64,000 nt of DNA. Source: Macrobrachium rosenbergii (Eukaryota > Arthropoda > Malacostraca > Decapoda > Palaemonidae). Every line of letters starts with the position of its first letter. The first letter of the stretch is position 1. The position numbers and the translations under genes were made by a program. Shown here in pieces: positions 1 to 11,132 of this stretch. The notes under the pieces were generated by a model. The model saw only the letters and a program-made list of their open reading frames with translations. It was not told the DNA's origin and made no database searches. Location: assembly GCF_040412425.1 (NCBI RefSeq), contig NC_089777.1:37196037-37260036 (forward strand), in the 5' to 3' direction.

Positions 1-409
1 CAACTTCTGCGTTGTAGTTACTCCCTTTGTGGTAAAAGAGCACCACAGCTCCCGATTCTTTAAAATCCCTGTTGCAAAAAGGGAGGCAAGCCCAGGGGAC
101 CATGCCTGGCTGCTTTGTCGGCACATGATAATACACTCGACCAGTTGGCAGCGAAATTTTCTGCTAGGCCCAGGCAGACCTCAAACTTTCTCACCAAAGC
201 TCCCACAGTCCAGTCAAGGAAGCTAAAGACCTCCAGGACTTTAAAAAGATTCCTGACGAGGTGGTCAAGATTGGGCGAGGAAAACATGATCTTAGCTGAG
301 GAGAACGCAGCACGACGCATCGCACCAAACAAACTGGAGAAGTCCCCTTGGGAGGAGGCAGAAACTCACAAGGAAGGAACCTCTTCGGTGGCATAAAAGC
401 AGCACTTCT
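1..409 (-). pseudogene. DIRS gag, C-terminal half (D1)
   Basis: The minus-strand frame carries the conserved family gag block (FSSAKIMFSSPNLDHLVRNL, followed by the LSCADKAARHGPLGL segment). The same block is seen in D2 near 9.3-9.5 kb and in D3 near 15.1-15.4 kb. Gag of DIRS elements is a presumed nucleocapsid-like structural protein. Frames switch within the segment, and the reading is cut at 410-413 by the TTAA of the Kolobok-like insertion; it resumes at 1996. The inserted element accounts for the break, the frameshifts do not. Confidence 0.7.
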
Positions 410-572
410 TTAAGGGGATCGGCCGGTTTCCCACTTTTTTAATGACAGGTTGTTGATATTTAGGGGGTTTGTTAAAGGATATTGTGTGGAACTTCTGGGG
501 AAAAAATTTTTGTTCAGTGACCTTAGGTTTTGTGACGCCAGAGCATTTTTCGGCCAAAAATGGCCATTTTCA

Positions 573-871
573 AAATGCATCTCCTCCTTTGCTTTTTGGT
601 TTTAAGGGATGAGATTTGAACCACGTATAAAACACATATGGACCTTCGATATACAGCCGGGGATTTTTGATTTTCAATTATTTTCCGAGATATGAATTTT
701 TTTTTTTTTTTTTTTTTATGAAATTTTCCCAGAAAAATTACAAAAAAATTGCCAAAAATCAGAAACTCAAAATATTAAAAATCCCCGGCTTTGTTTTAAT
801 CTACCATGTTTCCCATGTTATATTTAAAATTTCATTTAGATTGGTCCAATACTAGGGAGGAGATGCATTTT
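573..871. repeat. Internal inverted repeat of the Kolobok-like element
   Basis: AAAATGCATCTCCTCC at 573-588 is repeated as its exact complement at 856-871. A second arm pair (GCCGGGGATTTTT near 656, AAAAATCCCCGGC near 778) lies inside it, so the 300-bp block can fold into a long hairpin. A T-rich run of about 23 bases (698-718) lies near the centre. Confidence 0.7.
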
Positions 872-1108
872 AAAGACAAAAACTTATGTTTTGAGAAACG
901 GCCTTCAAAGTTTTAGTTACATAAAAAAAGTAAAAGGGACTTCAAAGACTGTGTTACAATTAATTCTATGGTTTTAATTTTTATTTTTGGGTATTAATTA
1001 ATGCAAAATGATTATAAATAAGAATATTAATTGATTATTTATGTGCCTAAGACACATTCTTATAAATTTTAGGTTCCTGGTCCCCCTGTCTGATCTTGCT
1101 GCAAGGTA

Positions 1109-1399
1109 TTACTCTAGGGTATCATAGTTGCCTACACTTTTTATTAGTGTCTCGAATCCATCCCTTGCCAAATGGATCCTGAGAATTACTTTACATTCAC
1201 AATTAGGGATTCGTGATTCAAGTAATTCATCAAGTCTTGCTTCACTTATTATGATCATTTTATTTTCAGGATCGTCTATAATATCAGCCTCCGAGCTACT
1301 GCTTTCTTCTTCTAAAATATCTTTGCCCTTTGGTAGTGACGAACAAATAAAGAGGCGTTTAGGGGTGGATGTGGTTGGTCTCTGGTCAGCAGAGATCAC
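1109..1399 (-). pseudogene. Transposase N-terminal fragment (Kolobok-like)
   Basis: This is a 96-codon minus-strand ORF. It has an acidic Ser-rich linker (EEESSSSEADIIDDPENK) followed by IIISEARLDELLESRIPNCE. In Kolobok-type transposases a short 'I-x-x-x-L-x-x-L' helix precedes a Cys-containing zinc segment, and this reads like that region with one Cys pair retained (NCEC). The catalytic domain is absent. The identification is by motif memory and by the TTAA-flanked context; a hit to another TTAA superfamily is possible. Confidence 0.45.
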
Positions 1400-1995
1400 T
1401 GCCTGCGCCGTTTGATGGGCGACAGCTCTCTCTCTCTCTCCGTCGCTCCATTCCCCTCTATGGCACTAATTTCTTAAACTCTTTCTTCTACTTCTCGCCT
1501 GGACTTTTCCGCATTCTAGAAGCATGAAGTGAACTCTTGGACCTTTTAGGCACGGTGAAAAAACAAAAACACCGCAGAAAATACAGAGTTCAGTCAAGGC
1601 TAGCGAGCATGAAAAACGTGTCCTTCTAGCTTGAAAGTTTATAGGCAACTCTCGGCCACAGTCGGCGTCATGGTATGACATGTGCGTTGTCATGGCTAGG
1701 AATAACTAAAAAGGTGCCGAGTAGGATATTATTGACATTATACATTTCATTTCAAAGGAAGTTTTAAGTAATATATATCATAAAAACTATAAAGACTAAA
1801 TCATTTGCGCTACTGGTGTTTTATGGGTATATAGTTATTGTTACATTTTAGGCCATAACTAGAGAAATACAGCAAATTTTAGCATAATATTTCGTGGACA
1901 CATTCTTCAACCCTATACGAAGCCATAGAATTTTTTTCAGCAAATCGAATTTTTTAAAGATTTTTGGTTGTTTTTTAGGCGGCCGATCCCCTTAA

Positions 1996-3525
1996 AAGCT
2001 TCAGAGGAGGAAAGGCAAAGGTAGCTTTACTTTGCTCCCTCTTTGTGGCTATTCATCCACCTCCTGAAGGACTTTCTTCGTGGAGGAGGAAAGAACTAAC
2101 TTGGGGAGAAGAGAACTATCTGAAGCTTGATTCCACATAAGGAATGTAGAAGCAGGCAAATCAGGAGGAGGAGAATTGAAGAAGTCTGGAAAGTTTGCTA
2201 AAAATAACTTCTGTAAACTGGAATAAGCCGAAGAAGGGCAGTGTTTTGCTCAGCTTCTTCCTGCTCGGACTAATCGGCGAGAAAGAAGTGTCCTTACTCT
2301 TGGAAGTTGAAGAGTTAAAGATTTCTTCCACAAAAATCCCATAAGATTCTCAAGCTGACGACGAAGTGGGGCTAAAGAGGAGTCTCCCTTAGTTGAAGAT
2401 TGTGGAAGAGGAGAGGTTGGCACCTGGCGCAGAGTGGACCGAAGTTGGCGCGGACGACAAGTGCCTGAACGGAGACAGGAGATTGGGAGCAAGAGAATGA
2501 AGAGAAGAGGGTGACGGCGCTTACGTGGAAGGTCTGAGTGCTTCAGCACTAAAACTGGGCACTCGAGAGCCACAAGAGACTTCAACTGTCTCAAGAACAC
2601 TGGTGGGGATACAATGAAGAGACAGGTGGGGGCAGAACAGAGAAGCTGTAGGAGGGCTGAGGGCTAACACTTGTCTCCTTATACCTCGATGGGAGGAGGA
2701 GAACTGTCCACTACAGTCGAGTGCCTCTTCAGAGGCTGAGAGGTGGTAAGTCAGCGCCACTGGCACTTCTTATCTGGAAAGAGCCATCCAATTCTGATGA
2801 CAGATGCACTGCACTAACCATGACGCCTTTCCAGTGGCACTCTGCCGAGCCTGGGAATGGGCAACAAGCTTGGTGGAGGAGGGCAACTACCCGTGGGCAA
2901 GCCCCACCAGCCTCCCTTAAACCTCCAGTATGTCTTCTCCCCAGGGCAAGGGAGCAGGACAGGAACCTTCACCTAGGAGCACTGGTGGGACAGGCAGCCA
3001 CCTACTCAACATGCACAACACTGTCACCTTGCACCGCACTTGCAGTGACACTGGGAACACTGGAAGCTTTCTCTACAAAAGCTTTAAAAGACACACCGAT
3101 CTCTATAACCGTGTTGACCAAGAACTCAAATTTCTGGTCAAACCTAGATTCAAGACTGACAATGGCATCAAGACTGGAACCGCACATGAACCTGGTAAAG
3201 GAGTATGAGACAAAGAAGTAGGAGGGCTGAGGATGGGAGACATAGCAGGGATTTGAGGAGAAGAAATAGCGGTATCTTCTGCTGCAGAAGTAGAAAGAAT
3301 AGGTTCAAAACTAGCCCTATTTTCAGCTCTAAGGGCTGCCTTCCTCTTTCTATCCCTCTAACTTAACTAAGTGAGATTTCAACACTTTCCACTTTTGATC
3401 ATACCAATCCTGACATTTGGAACAAGTAAGGTCTTTATTACACTCCTGCCCCCTACATTTAACACACTTAGTGTGAGTCATTAGTGACCTTAACTAACCT
3501 CGTCTTACATCCTCTGGAGCAACAC
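1996..3525 (-). pseudogene. DIRS gag, N-terminal half (D1)
   Basis: The minus strand from about 3525 carries a Cys-rich head. It reads C-x2-C-x4-C-x5-C-x2-C around 3405-3475 (CVKC, GQEC, LTCSKCQDW), followed by the basic linker KWKVLKSHLVKLE. D3 and D4 have the same head. The Pro/Ser-rich middle runs down to 1996. Stops and frameshifts are frequent. The start codon context is damaged: the second to fourth codons contain a 2-nt loss relative to D3/D4 that brings in an immediate TAG. The same loss is present in D5. Confidence 0.65.
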
Positions 3526-3835
3526 CAAACACTAGAAGAACTAGTCTGACATCCTGAATAATTAGTATACAGTTAACCACAGCTAACGATATACTAATGA
3601 TCCTCAAAAAATAGGAGAAATGTAACTTGTAATAACAACACTCCCATCCAAATTGGGTAAAGGAAATATGACCAAACAACCTTGCTAAGGTATATAATAA
3701 ATTGCAGTAATTAACATGAACAGTCATACTTATAGCAGCTGTATGCACCAACACAAATACAAGTGAAAGAAAACACAATTTTACCCTTAATCTTCTCCAA
3801 GGAAAAATTCCTCAAAAGTAAAGAAACACCAACAC

Positions 3836-3994
<159 letters not shown>

Positions 3995-4274
3995 GAGCAA
4001 AAAATTCTCTGAAACTGTGCACAGCAATGATAGGAGTGCTAAGGCTTTAGAAAGACAGGAATGACTGGCAATCCTTGGTGGTAACAGGGTTCTCAATGGC
4101 CAACAGGAGGGAGCATTCTTCATTATATGGCATGTCTCTTGATGCACTGACAAAACAGATAGGGTCATGTAAAGTGAAAGAATGTGTGTTACAATGTGTG
4201 ATACAAGCAGAAGTGGAGAGGTAATGGTGGTCAACATATGTCAATGGAGACAGTTAACAGGTCAATAGTCAATA

Positions 4275-4277
<3 letters not shown>

Positions 4278-4313
<36 letters not shown>
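4278..4313. repeat. Poly-A tract, 36 A
   Basis: A pure A run on the + strand. It may be the tail of a retroposed sequence lying to its left (3990-4277), but no SINE or LINE body was recognised and no flanking duplication was found. Confidence 0.8.
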
Positions 4314-4315
<2 letters not shown>

Positions 4316-5084
4316 CACTTTGACTTCATGAGAACCTTCTCACAAAATCTAAGCTTATAGTTCAGTCCATAAATAAATATATAAACATGTGTTTAAAACC
4401 TTAAAAAGGTACTAGAGACATTACTGAAATTCAATAGGGGCAAACAAGAGCAAAAATCATTCAGCACAAACACACACAAAGCAAACCTACAGCATAATGT
4501 CCAACTTTGTAGAAGTCACATCAAACAATAAGAAGTATTGGTTACCAGACACTGGACTGTGAGCTGAGCACACTAAGTAAGGATTCTCTTCTTTCAACTC
4601 AACTTGGTCTATTTCACAGAGTCAAAGCTAATTATGGTTAATGGATTTTGTATAAATGTTTTCACCATGAATTTTCAGCGAATTCCTTTACAATGACAAA
4701 AGTATTATTTTTAACAATGTAACACAACCATCCAAAAATGAGTACGTTTCTATAAAGCTTATAATACCCTGTATAACCAATTACCAGCTAAACCAATAAT
4801 GCAAGGCACCCATGGCGTGTGGTTAATATACTTTAATAACATTCAACTTCAGATTCTTCAAAATGAAAAACCATGTCATCCACTATCAGCAATTACTATC
4901 TTCAACTAGCTATGAACATGCTCATACATGTATTTTTCAACCACAGCAGATTTTTTTTTTTTTAATAAATTACAACAGACAAGTTAAGACTTGCTAATTT
5001 TGATTTAAATAGTTGTAAGGCCATCTTAATCAAAATCACAAAACCAACTGTCTCAAGAATAACAAAGTAAAATAAGCTACTCAC

Positions 5085-5119
5085 CATTTAGACGGTTTCG
5101 AAAATTCAAAGTCGTTATG
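5085..5119 (-). CDS. 35-nt internal microexon of the minus-strand host gene
   Basis: On the minus strand a strong acceptor (TTTTCTTTTCTTACAG) is followed by 35 nt and then a consensus donor (GTGAGTAGC). The preceding long exon (22063-23497) ends two bases into a codon; joined to this exon it stays open and reads N-ITTLNFRNRLN with one base left over. Two of the three frames are open, so phase alone is weak support, but the paired splice signals are good. The intron between the two exons (about 17 kb) contains D2, D3 and D4. No function can be assigned to 12 residues. Confidence 0.55.
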
Positions 5120-5187
5120 CTGTAAGAAAAGAAAATAGGATGAAATGCAGACAAAATTAAAAACACTTAACAACTAAATTTTTCTAC

Positions 5188-5271
<84 letters not shown>

Positions 5272-5335
5272 CAGGCTGTAAGAAAAGAAAATAGGATGAA
5301 ATGCAGACAAAATTAAAAACTCTAAATTTTTCTAC

Positions 5336-5419
<84 letters not shown>
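5120..5419. repeat. Duplicated acceptor module plus two (GA)n arrays
   Basis: A block of about 70 bp (CTGTAAGAAAAGAAAATAGG onward to TTTTTCTACAACTGAG) occurs at 5120-5191 and again at 5276-5340. Each copy is followed by a (GA)n array of about 80 bp (5192-5270, 5340-5419). In minus-strand terms the unit is a (CT)n tract plus a polypyrimidine tract and TTACAG acceptor, present twice in tandem before the microexon. The second copy lacks a short insertion found in the first. Confidence 0.9.
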
Positions 5420-5422
<3 letters not shown>

Positions 5423-5576
5423 CTTAATATAAATATTAGTTTTAACATAAACAGACTTGTCAAACCAATCCATCAGTCATAAATATATCAAATCAAGAAT
5501 GTAATGCTCCAGACGTACTTATTCTGAACTCTAGTACAACAGAGGTAGTTTGTTGATGTGCTCCTGACAAAAACAT

Positions 5577-5769
5577 GACATTTTCATAATAAAATTAAGT
5601 TTTATATATACTTACCAAATAACTAAATAGTTAACATTTCTACTAGCGTGGCAGCCTTTTAAAAATTTACGGTAGCACTTCTACTGTTTTTGTGTAGGTG
5701 ACAGATTCCACCCAATATCAGAGCACCCGGTAAAAACAACTGGCAGGTAAGCTCAATTTTGTTTGTGCC
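5577..5769 (-). repeat. Right ITR of D2
   Basis: Inverted relative to 10955-11132. Shared blocks include the segment reading TGTCACCTACACAAAAACAG and GAGCTTACCTGCCAG on the minus strand. The outer end carries the AT-rich TTTTCATAATAAAATTAAG terminus. Confidence 0.8.
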
Positions 5770-5807
5770 ATTATGTCCATAGGAAGGGAGGATGGCGGGC
5801 TGACTTT

Positions 5808-5889
5808 GTAATTACTTGGTAAGTATATAAGAAACTTAATTTTATTATGAAAATGTCATTTTCATATAAGTAACTTACCAAGTAATTAC
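5808..5889. repeat. Internal complementary region (ICR) palindrome of D2
   Basis: It runs from GTAATTACTTGGTAAG to CTTACCAAGTAATTAC around an ATGTCATTTT centre. One half matches the outer end of the right ITR, the other the outer end of the left ITR. In DIRS elements the ICR templates joining of the two ends during circular replication intermediates. Equivalent palindromes: 11361-11442 (D3), 51085-51176 (D5), 58822-58910 (D6). Confidence 0.75.
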
Positions 5890-6349
5890 ACAGCTGAATC
5901 CCACACTGAATGGAGGTGGGATATATGGACATTCTACTCCAAAATATTGAAGCATGGTAATGACTTTGAAATAGAAAATTTTGCCAGTATTGATACAATG
6001 CTTGTTGTTTCCTTACCTGGTAAGACAGCTACTGCAGGTGAATACTGCCTCTGGTTGGTGCTCATCTTAACCTGTAGCGGCGTGGCCGTTGAGACGCGGG
6101 TTGCCTCTGCTTGAGTGGGAGCTTTGCAGCTGAGGATAGGCCTGATGGCTAGCAAAGCATATAAAAGTGCCCTTGCCCTGGGCGCAGTACCAAATTTAAA
6201 AACAACCAAACAAGCTGTCACCTACTCTGAAAACACCACAACCCATCCACTAAGATTGGAGGGTACTCCAGGTACACTGTACCCAAAGGCACCCCAAAAA
6301 TTCAAAAACCCTACACCAAGGTGAAAGGATAGTGAGAGAAAAAGTGTGC

Positions 6350-7500
6350 TTCCTATGAATCCTCACCCAATACCAAGCCAGCCACCGATATCGGTCCCAA
6401 TGTACTGCAATTATCAAACACTGTTTCCACCTTCTTCAAATTGTGCGAGGTGAAAACAGACCTACACTTTCAGTAGGTTGACTAAAGAATGGAAGTTAGG
6501 GCCATATTGTGCCTGAAAGCCAAAGAGGTAGATACTGCTCTGACTTCATGGGCTTTCACTTTAAAAGTTGGCAATATGTCTTCCTGGGTCAGTGAATGTG
6601 CCTCTGAAATCAAGTCCCTCAGGAAGAACAACAAGGCATTCTCAGACAGAGGGTGATAAGGGTTCTTAACTGAACACCAGAGGTTACTGGATGGACTCTG
6701 ATCTTCTCTGTCCTACTCAGATAGTACCTCAGAGCTCTGCCTGGACAGAGTACTTTCTCTTCTTCCTCGGAGCCAAGGATGTCCATTAAATTCTTAATGG
6801 TGAAAGAATGAGGCCAGGGGTTGGACGGGTCCTCGTTCTTGGCCAAAAAAACCTAGGGTAAAGGAGCAAACTGCACCCCCTTGGGAAAAACCCCTTTTAT
6901 TGACAGCTTGAATTTCAATAATGCATTTCGCACTAGCTAAGGCAAAGAGGAAGAGTGTCTTATGAGTGACACCCCTCAGAGAAGCGGAACGAAGGGGTTC
7001 AAAAGCAGGACCTGTCAACCACTTCAAGACTACAGTACCTTCAGGTTGCAAGAGACCAGATTGTCCTTCCTCTGTTTTGATGTATCAAAGGACTTAATCA
7101 GGTTGTTAATATCCGAGTTTGAGGAAAGATCCAGGCCTCTAATGTTTGAATACTGACCTAAGCATAGCTCGGTATCCCTTAATGGTGGAGGAAGAAAAAT
7201 TCCTAGAATTCCTCAGATATAGGAGGAAATCAGCAATCTGTGTTACAGATGTCTCAAAAGAAGACACACTGTGGTTGAGGCACCATCGACAGAAAACTGC
7301 CCACTTGGCCTCATAGACGAGGCTAGATCTTCTGCATCGTGCAATAGCCTCTGCAGCTCCCCTTGAAAAACCTTTCACTCTGACAAGCTTGCGGACAGTC
7401 TGAAGCCTGTCAGGGCAAGAGCGGATAACCCTTGGTGGTATCTTTTGTAGTGGGGTTGTTTGAATAAAGATGGCATTTGGGGAAGGAGTCTTGGAAACTG
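6350..7500 (-). pseudogene. Tyrosine recombinase (D2), inactivated
   Basis: DIRS elements integrate with a phage-type tyrosine recombinase. The minus strand shows the N-terminal SAM-like part (AAEAIARCRRSSLVYEAKWA, 7139-7378), then the catalytic part (KTLFLFALASAKCIIEIQ, about 6905-6965), the C-terminal HEVR box (about 6545) and the STY tyrosine region. The first catalytic Arg is replaced by Cys (AKCIIE; compare AKRVSK in D5). The HxxR pair is kept. Two stops interrupt the C-terminal part: a TAG where D3 has Gln, and a TGA where the Trp codon stands in D7. Frameshifts split it into at least three pieces. Confidence 0.75.
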
Positions 7501-8045
7501 TTCTCTATTGACGTCACTGTATGTAAACAACCACACGTGTTTACCCTAGCTCGCACTCATGGTCTCTGACAGAGAAGTGTGGCCTGCCAGGCCTGCGTGG
7601 GTGGGATCAGCTGATGTCATTGTGAGAATTTTACTAAGCCAGGGATTTGCGTATGAGCAGTACAGGAACTAAAAAATTTATAGAAAAAGTGGGTACGAAA
7701 CAGAGTGTTTCCAATAATGTAATCCCACATTTTATAAAAAAAAATGTAAGATACGAGAGAGAAGCGTGGGTAGGATCAGCTGATTTCATTGTGAGAAATT
7801 TACTATGCCAGGGATTTGTGCATGCGCAGTATAGGAACTGCTTGGCTGGTGTATTGATGCCTGAGTTCCACGGTCCAAGGTATGCTTTAGCCTATGGAAA
7901 CCACCAACTGTCCGAATAAAAAAAAATTTACTCCTAACACATGTACGAAAAATTTTGGTAAATTTGATGTAGCGGTATGTCAGTCGGGTAGAAAGGGGAG
8001 TAGGGTAATTTTACATACCACTACGTCAATTGGGTATGAAAGTGT
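7500..8045. other. Non-DIRS insertion or replacement in D2 with a 70-bp direct repeat
   Basis: The RNase H and methylase domains present in D3 at this position are missing here and replaced by about 545 bp of unrelated sequence. It contains a direct repeat of about 70 bp (GATCAGCTGAT..TCATTGTGAGAA core), at about 7594-7672 and 7763-7840. No terminal structure or coding capacity was recognised. Confidence 0.5.
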
Positions 8046-8049
8046 TAAG

Positions 8050-8730
8050 CTGAGCAAGATGAAAGGTTTAGAAACCTGTGGACCATCTGAAGGCAGCTGG
8101 AAACTCTCCTGGGAGACGGAAAAGCCTGAAAAGTCAGAGTTGAGAGTCATCCCCAAATAGAGGATCTCTTGGGATGGGGCCAACTGAGACTTCTGTAGAT
8201 TGATAAGAAGGACCAGCTCCTTGGTAAGAAGCAAAACCTTGTGCAAGCCCTTCATGCACTTTTCCTTTGATGGGGATCGAAGCAGCCAGTCGTCCAGATA
8301 CAGACTTACATTCCTCCCTATAAAGTGGAGCCATTTTGAGTTAGGAGCAAGGACTCGAGTGAACACTTGAGGGGCCATCAAAAGGCCGAAGCAAAGAGCC
8401 TGAAACTGATATACTTTGTCCTGAAAGACGAACCTTAGATACTTCCTGGAGTCTGGATGGATCAGAATGTGAAAGTATGCATCCTGCATGTCTAATGTTA
8501 TGATTCAGTCGCCCTAGTGAATGGATAAAAGGACTGAATGGTTTGTCTCCATCTTGAATTTTGTCTTCCGGACAAAATGATTGAGGGCACTTACATTTAA
8601 GACAGGTCTCCAGGCCCCCAATATTTTCGGAACCATGAAGAGATGGTTGTAAATGCTCTCTGTGTTGGTGTTCTCAACTTCCTCTATGGCCTTCTTTTGA
8701 AGGAGGGAGGAAACTTCCTCCAAAAAGGGC
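8050..8730 (-). pseudogene. Reverse transcriptase (D2), fragment
   Basis: The minus strand reads FMVPKILGAWRPVLNVSALN (RT fingers), TLDMQDAYFHILIHPDSRKY (first catalytic Asp region), FQALCFGLLMAPQVFTRVLA, then SLYLDDWLL (YLDD active site, near 8300) and EILYLGMTLNS. These are the standard blocks of DIRS reverse transcriptase. A stop and a frameshift lie between the fingers and the first catalytic block (about 8505-8520). The connection to RNase H is lost at about 8045. Confidence 0.85.
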
Positions 8731-8919
8731 CGAATGTCTCCCTCAGCCTCTTGAGTAAGTCTACAATGTGATGGGAGGAGTGACTAATGGTGGGCTATCC
8801 AGGAACAGGATGGCGTAGCCCTCCTTCAGAACCCTGATGATCCACGACTCTCCTCCTCTGGTCAGCCACATTTCCCAAACTCCATGAACCTGGCTCCTAC
8901 CAGTGCATGAAGGACTTCA

Positions 8920-10950
8920 TTTTCACTTTTTGGGCACTGTCTTGGCTGAGCCCTTCTTAATGGACCTGGCCATGGAATGTACATAGGAAGGAGTCCTTCC
9001 ACAAAAGGGCTGCTGCTGGAGGGGAGTGGCTATCTTGGGTGCAAATGCAGGCAAATCCTTTGGGAGTTTGGAGGATTGAGCCAACAGATCTTGCGTTGAC
9101 TTTTTTCTGAAGGTCGGACGCAATTTCCTTAACTGTGTCCTGAGGGAAGAGGTAATGTTGGTCCCGAGGTGAAAACAACAGGGCCGATTTCTGCGACTTT
9201 GTGACTCCCTTAGTAGTAAAGGAGCACCAGAGCTCAGTATTCCCAAGGTGAAAAGAGCCGAAAGCTCTAGAGAGCCATCTCTAATGGCTTTGTCTGCACA
9301 TGACAAGACTCCCAGCCAGCCCAAAACGATGTCTCCCAATAAATCCTGGAAGTCCTCAATTTTCTTAGCCAGTACTCCCAATGTCCAGTCAAGAAAGCTA
9401 AAAACTTCAAAAACCTTGAAAGGATCCTTAACAAGTGATCTAGTTCTGCCGGCAAAAACATTATATACACCAGCGGAAACGCAGAACCTCAAGAAGAGTT
9501 GATGAGGCCAGAGAATCCCCTTGGGAGGAGGCGGCAACTTCCAAAGAAGGAGCTCCCCCAGTGACATACGATAAATACCGCCTAAAAATTAAGCAAGGGG
9601 AGGAAAGACAAAAGATGCTTTTCCTTGCTCCCTTTTAGCCGAAAGCCAATCTCCCATCTCCTTCAGTGACTTCTTGGAGGATGAAGAAAGTACCATCTTG
9701 GGGAGACTAGTCCTATCGCCCGGTTGACCCCTAATCAAAAAGGTCGAGGCAGGCGAGACCGGGGCAGATGGGGCAAAAAAAGGGGGAAATTTGCCAACAG
9801 ATATGGTAGAAGAGCTGCATAGGAAGGAGGAGGAGCAGGTTCTTGATCGACCTCTTCCTCTTCTGCGGAGACCAGGGACAGGATAGCATCATGGGAAGTC
9901 TTGGCAGCAGAGGGAGCTTTCTTCAAGAAGTTCATGATTTCAGCTAACTGTCGCTTACCAGGAGCCCACTACGGTTTATCTTGATCTGAAGGCAACAGAG
10001 CCCGTGGTCACTGAGCAGACTGAATGGGACAAACACGTCTGGGAGCGGGAGCTTGGTGCTCAGAGGCGGATGTAGGATACTGAAGAGTTGGCGCCTGGTG
10101 CTCGGGGCTGGCGCTGGCCGCTCAGGAAGATACCCAGACGTTTGGTTGCTGACACGTGTCACCTATGAGTGGACGCTGGACGCTTGGGAGCCAGGTGAGG
10201 GTGCTCTGGTGAGGAGACCTTTGGACTGTCCTCTTCTGGGGCAGGGACAGAAGTGTCCACAGCACAACTACAAGAAGGCTGTAGACTGGTACTGGCCTTC
10301 CGAACAGCGACCCACATCAGCTGAAGGGCGCTTAAGTGGACATGGAGGATCTAGGTATAATTTCCGGCACCTCTTGTCCGCACCAGAATCGTCAGAACTG
10401 GAAGACAACTGATGCACTTCCCAAGGGACGGCTTTACAACGGCTGTCTCTTGACAACTGGGATCGCGCAACAGGCTCAACTGAGGGGGCGACTACCGGTG
10501 GGCAAACCCCATCGGCCTCCCTTGAACTTCTGGTATATCTTCTCCCAGGTTCAGGGGAGTATGACAGGGACCTTTGTAGTCTAGGAGAACCAGTGGGACG
10601 GGTAGACACCTCCTCCACTTGCACTACACTGTCATTCATCACCTTTTCGACAAACACTTTGTCCATATCACTTTCAGTGACACTCCCAATTATGCCACTG
10701 TACTAACTATAAGACCTATTTTCTTACTGAACCTAGATTTGAGACTGGCAATGGTATTAGGGTCGGAAGCAAGGGAGCCAGGCAAGGGAGTAGGTGGATG
10801 AATAGTAGGAGGGCCAATATTAGGAGAAAAAACAGGAATAGGAGTAGAAAGATGAGCAGGACTATCTACTAAACTAGGTTTAGAAGTAGTTTCTAGGCTA
10901 AGTGACCGTCTCTTGGCTCTAAAAGCCACCTTCCTCTTCCTATCCCTCAG
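8920..10950 (-). pseudogene. DIRS gag (D2), 5' end deleted
   Basis: The C-terminal block at 8923-9567 is the longest open stretch (214 codons) and holds the conserved LDWTLGVLAKKIEDFQDLLG and VLSCADKAIRDGSLELSALF motifs. The acidic/Pro-rich middle (EEEEVDQEPAPPPSYAALLP, 9735-9935) and the Ser/Pro-rich N-terminal region (10268-10929) follow upstream in shifting frames. The Cys-rich start domain found in D3 and D4 is absent. Gag is presumed structural, coating element RNA. Confidence 0.75.
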
Positions 10951-10954
10951 GCAG

Positions 10955-11132
10955 AAACAAAATTGAGCTTACCTGCCAGTTGTTTTCCCTAGGTGCTCCA
11001 ACAGTGGGCAGAGCCTGTCACCTACACAAAAACAGTAGAAGCGCTACAGCAAATTTTTAAAAGGTTGCTGCGTGAGTAGAAATGTTAGCTACTTAATTAC
11101 TTGGTAAGTTACTTATATGAAAATGACATTTT
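10955..11132 (-). repeat. Left ITR of D2
   Basis: Complement of the right ITR at 5577-5769. It ends at the junction with D3. Confidence 0.8.

Larger units (their letters stand above)
414..1991 (-). mobile_element. Kolobok-like DNA transposon with TTAA target duplication
   Basis: The element is bounded by TTAA at 410-413 and TTAA at 1992-1995. It has a 12-bp perfect terminal inverted repeat: GGGGATCGGCCG at 414-425 and its complement at 1980-1991. The flanks rejoin into continuous DIRS gag sequence, which proves the insertion. TTAA duplication is typical of Kolobok and piggyBac. A Kolobok-type assignment is favoured by the internal minus-strand ORF (1109-1399). At 1578 bp it is too short for an intact transposase, so it is a deletion derivative. 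Confidence 0.8.
1..3530 (-). mobile_element. DIRS1-like retrotransposon D1, gag portion only
   Basis: This is a minus-strand copy of the family-1 DIRS element. Only the gag region lies inside the window; RT and recombinase would lie off the left edge if present. It is split by a Kolobok-like insertion at 414-1991. Order and wording of the gag pieces match D3 and D4. No left ITR is recognisable where one would be expected (3.5-3.8 kb), so the 5' end is probably lost. Boundaries on the right are approximate, because similarity to D3 fades just upstream of the gag start. Confidence 0.75.
5577..11132 (-). mobile_element. DIRS1-like retrotransposon D2, both ends present
   Basis: The two inverted terminal repeats (5577-5769 and 10955-11132) match each other more closely than they match other copies, as expected for a single integrated element. 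Order on the minus strand: left ITR, gag, RT, (RNase H region replaced), recombinase, ICR, right ITR. It abuts D3 at about 11132 with no intervening DNA. All ORFs are interrupted. The gag 5' end is missing: the sequence passes from the inner edge of the ITR straight into mid-gag near 10950. Confidence 0.8.

Noticed and set aside
5174..5473. Ser-Leu repeat ORF on the minus strand
   Set aside because: It is a translation of the (GA)n arrays.
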